From assembly GCA_031550405.1 (NCBI GenBank), contig JAVBOP010000015.1:1-13760 (forward strand): a stretch of DNA of 13,760 nucleotides, read 5' to 3'. This document shows positions 13,452 to 13,760 of this stretch, in pieces (positions within the stretch are counted from its first letter, which is position 1; every line of letters begins with the position of its first letter). A program made the translations under genes and the position numbers. The notes below the pieces were generated by a model that was not told the DNA's origin, ran no database searches, and saw only the letters and a program-made list of their open reading frames with translations. This DNA is from JAVBOP01 sp031550405 (lineage in GTDB: Bacteria > Bacteroidota > Ignavibacteria > Kapaibacteriales > UBA2268).

Positions 13452-13760
13452 ATGTGTGAAGAAATTGAATGTAAATATTGCCTTAGTCATGATGTCAAAA
13501 AAAATGGCTCTAATAATGGCATCCAACGCTACTATTGCAAGTCTTGCCAGCGAAGTTTTAGCAATAAACCGCCTCGATTTTCCGATAAATATAAGCGATT
13601 TGCTGTAATGCTTTATTTTAACAATGTTGGCATTAGAAAAGTGGCAAAATTCCTCAAAATTAATCCTACATCTATTTTGCGTTGGATCAAAGAATTTCAT
13701 AAAAAATGGCAAGATAGCGACAATAAAAAATCTGTAAATAGCAATAAAACAATGGATATA
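13452..13760 (+). CDS. IS1-family-like transposase, N-terminal part
   Basis: 103 codons are open from the ATG at 13452 to the window edge. The product starts MCEEIECKYCLSHDVKKNGS. A zinc finger is formed by CxxC pairs at residues 7-10 and 29-32 with GIQRYYCKSCQRSF around the second pair, as in IS1 InsA. A helix-turn-helix follows (VGIRKVAKFLKINPTSILRW). These parts bind the element's ends. The catalytic DDE part lies outside the window. An overlapping open frame at 13423-13608 is only a shadow. An IS1595-type transposase is a possible alternative because it also has an N-terminal zinc ribbon, but the spacing to the HTH favours IS1. Confidence 0.75.
   Translation, partial: MCEEIECKYCLSHDVKKNGSNNGIQRYYCKSCQRSFSNKPPRFSDKYKRFAVMLYFNNVGIRKVAKFLKINPTSILRWIKEFHKKWQDSDNKKSVNSNKTMDI

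Larger units (their letters stand above)
13358..13760 (+). mobile_element. IS1-like insertion sequence, left part (continues off the right edge)
   Basis: Hairpin repeat copy 3 breaks at GGGCATTGTTCC (13358-13369). A promoter and an IS1-type transposase start follow. IS1 ends typically begin with GG, so 13358-13359 is a reasonable left boundary. The right end, the inverted repeat and the target duplication are outside the window, so the boundary is inferred. Confidence 0.5.

Overview
The window looks like chromosomal DNA of a Bacteroidota bacterium. It is AT-rich, and its genes start without a clear Shine-Dalgarno sequence. Several gene starts are preceded by the Bacteroidetes-type -7 box TAnnTTTG (here TATATTTG). 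There are ISAs1-like and IS1-like transposase genes, secreted proteins with carboxypeptidase-regulatory-like domains, and short GC-rich hairpin repeats between genes. The species cannot be named from this sequence.

Layout. Positions 1-237 (-) hold the N-terminal part of a sugar-phosphate nucleotidyltransferase that runs off the left edge, with its own promoter at 290-319. Positions 398-3556 (-) hold a compact three-gene unit, in transcription order: a two-TM protein with two TrkA/RCK-like Rossmann domains and a C-terminal ryanodine-receptor (RyR) domain; a stand-alone 93-residue RyR-domain protein; and a TIR-like (DUF4062-type) protein with one membrane anchor and an Ig-like/carboxypeptidase-regulatory-like outer part. 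Positions 3690-4979 are a mobile and repeat zone: a double-hairpin intergenic repeat, a decayed ISAs1-family element with long inverted repeats and at least four frameshifts, and a palindromic AT-rich site. Positions 5121-7379 (+) encode a secreted protein of about eight 46-residue TPR repeats. Positions 7380-7760 are a gene-free spacer with a second hairpin repeat. Positions 7761-13265 (+) encode an 1834-residue secreted right-handed beta-helix protein built from four related modules, followed by a strong terminator. The right end holds a third, inverted hairpin repeat, apparently cut by an IS1-like element whose transposase runs off the window.

How it fits together. The most interesting part is the RCK-RyR / RyR / TIR-like cassette. 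It combines a membrane-bound nucleotide-sensor architecture lacking a recognisable K+ filter, two RyR-domain proteins and a TIR-like domain linked across the inner membrane to Ig-like modules. My inference is a membrane-associated sensing or conflict (defence-like) system; nothing in the sequence proves its ligand or output. The TPR and beta-helix genes are both exported. They are not in an operon with the cassette and are separated from it by the mobile zone, so a functional link is speculative. The beta-helix gene shows recent internal duplication and a rise in GC from its 5' to its 3' end, suggesting mosaic growth.
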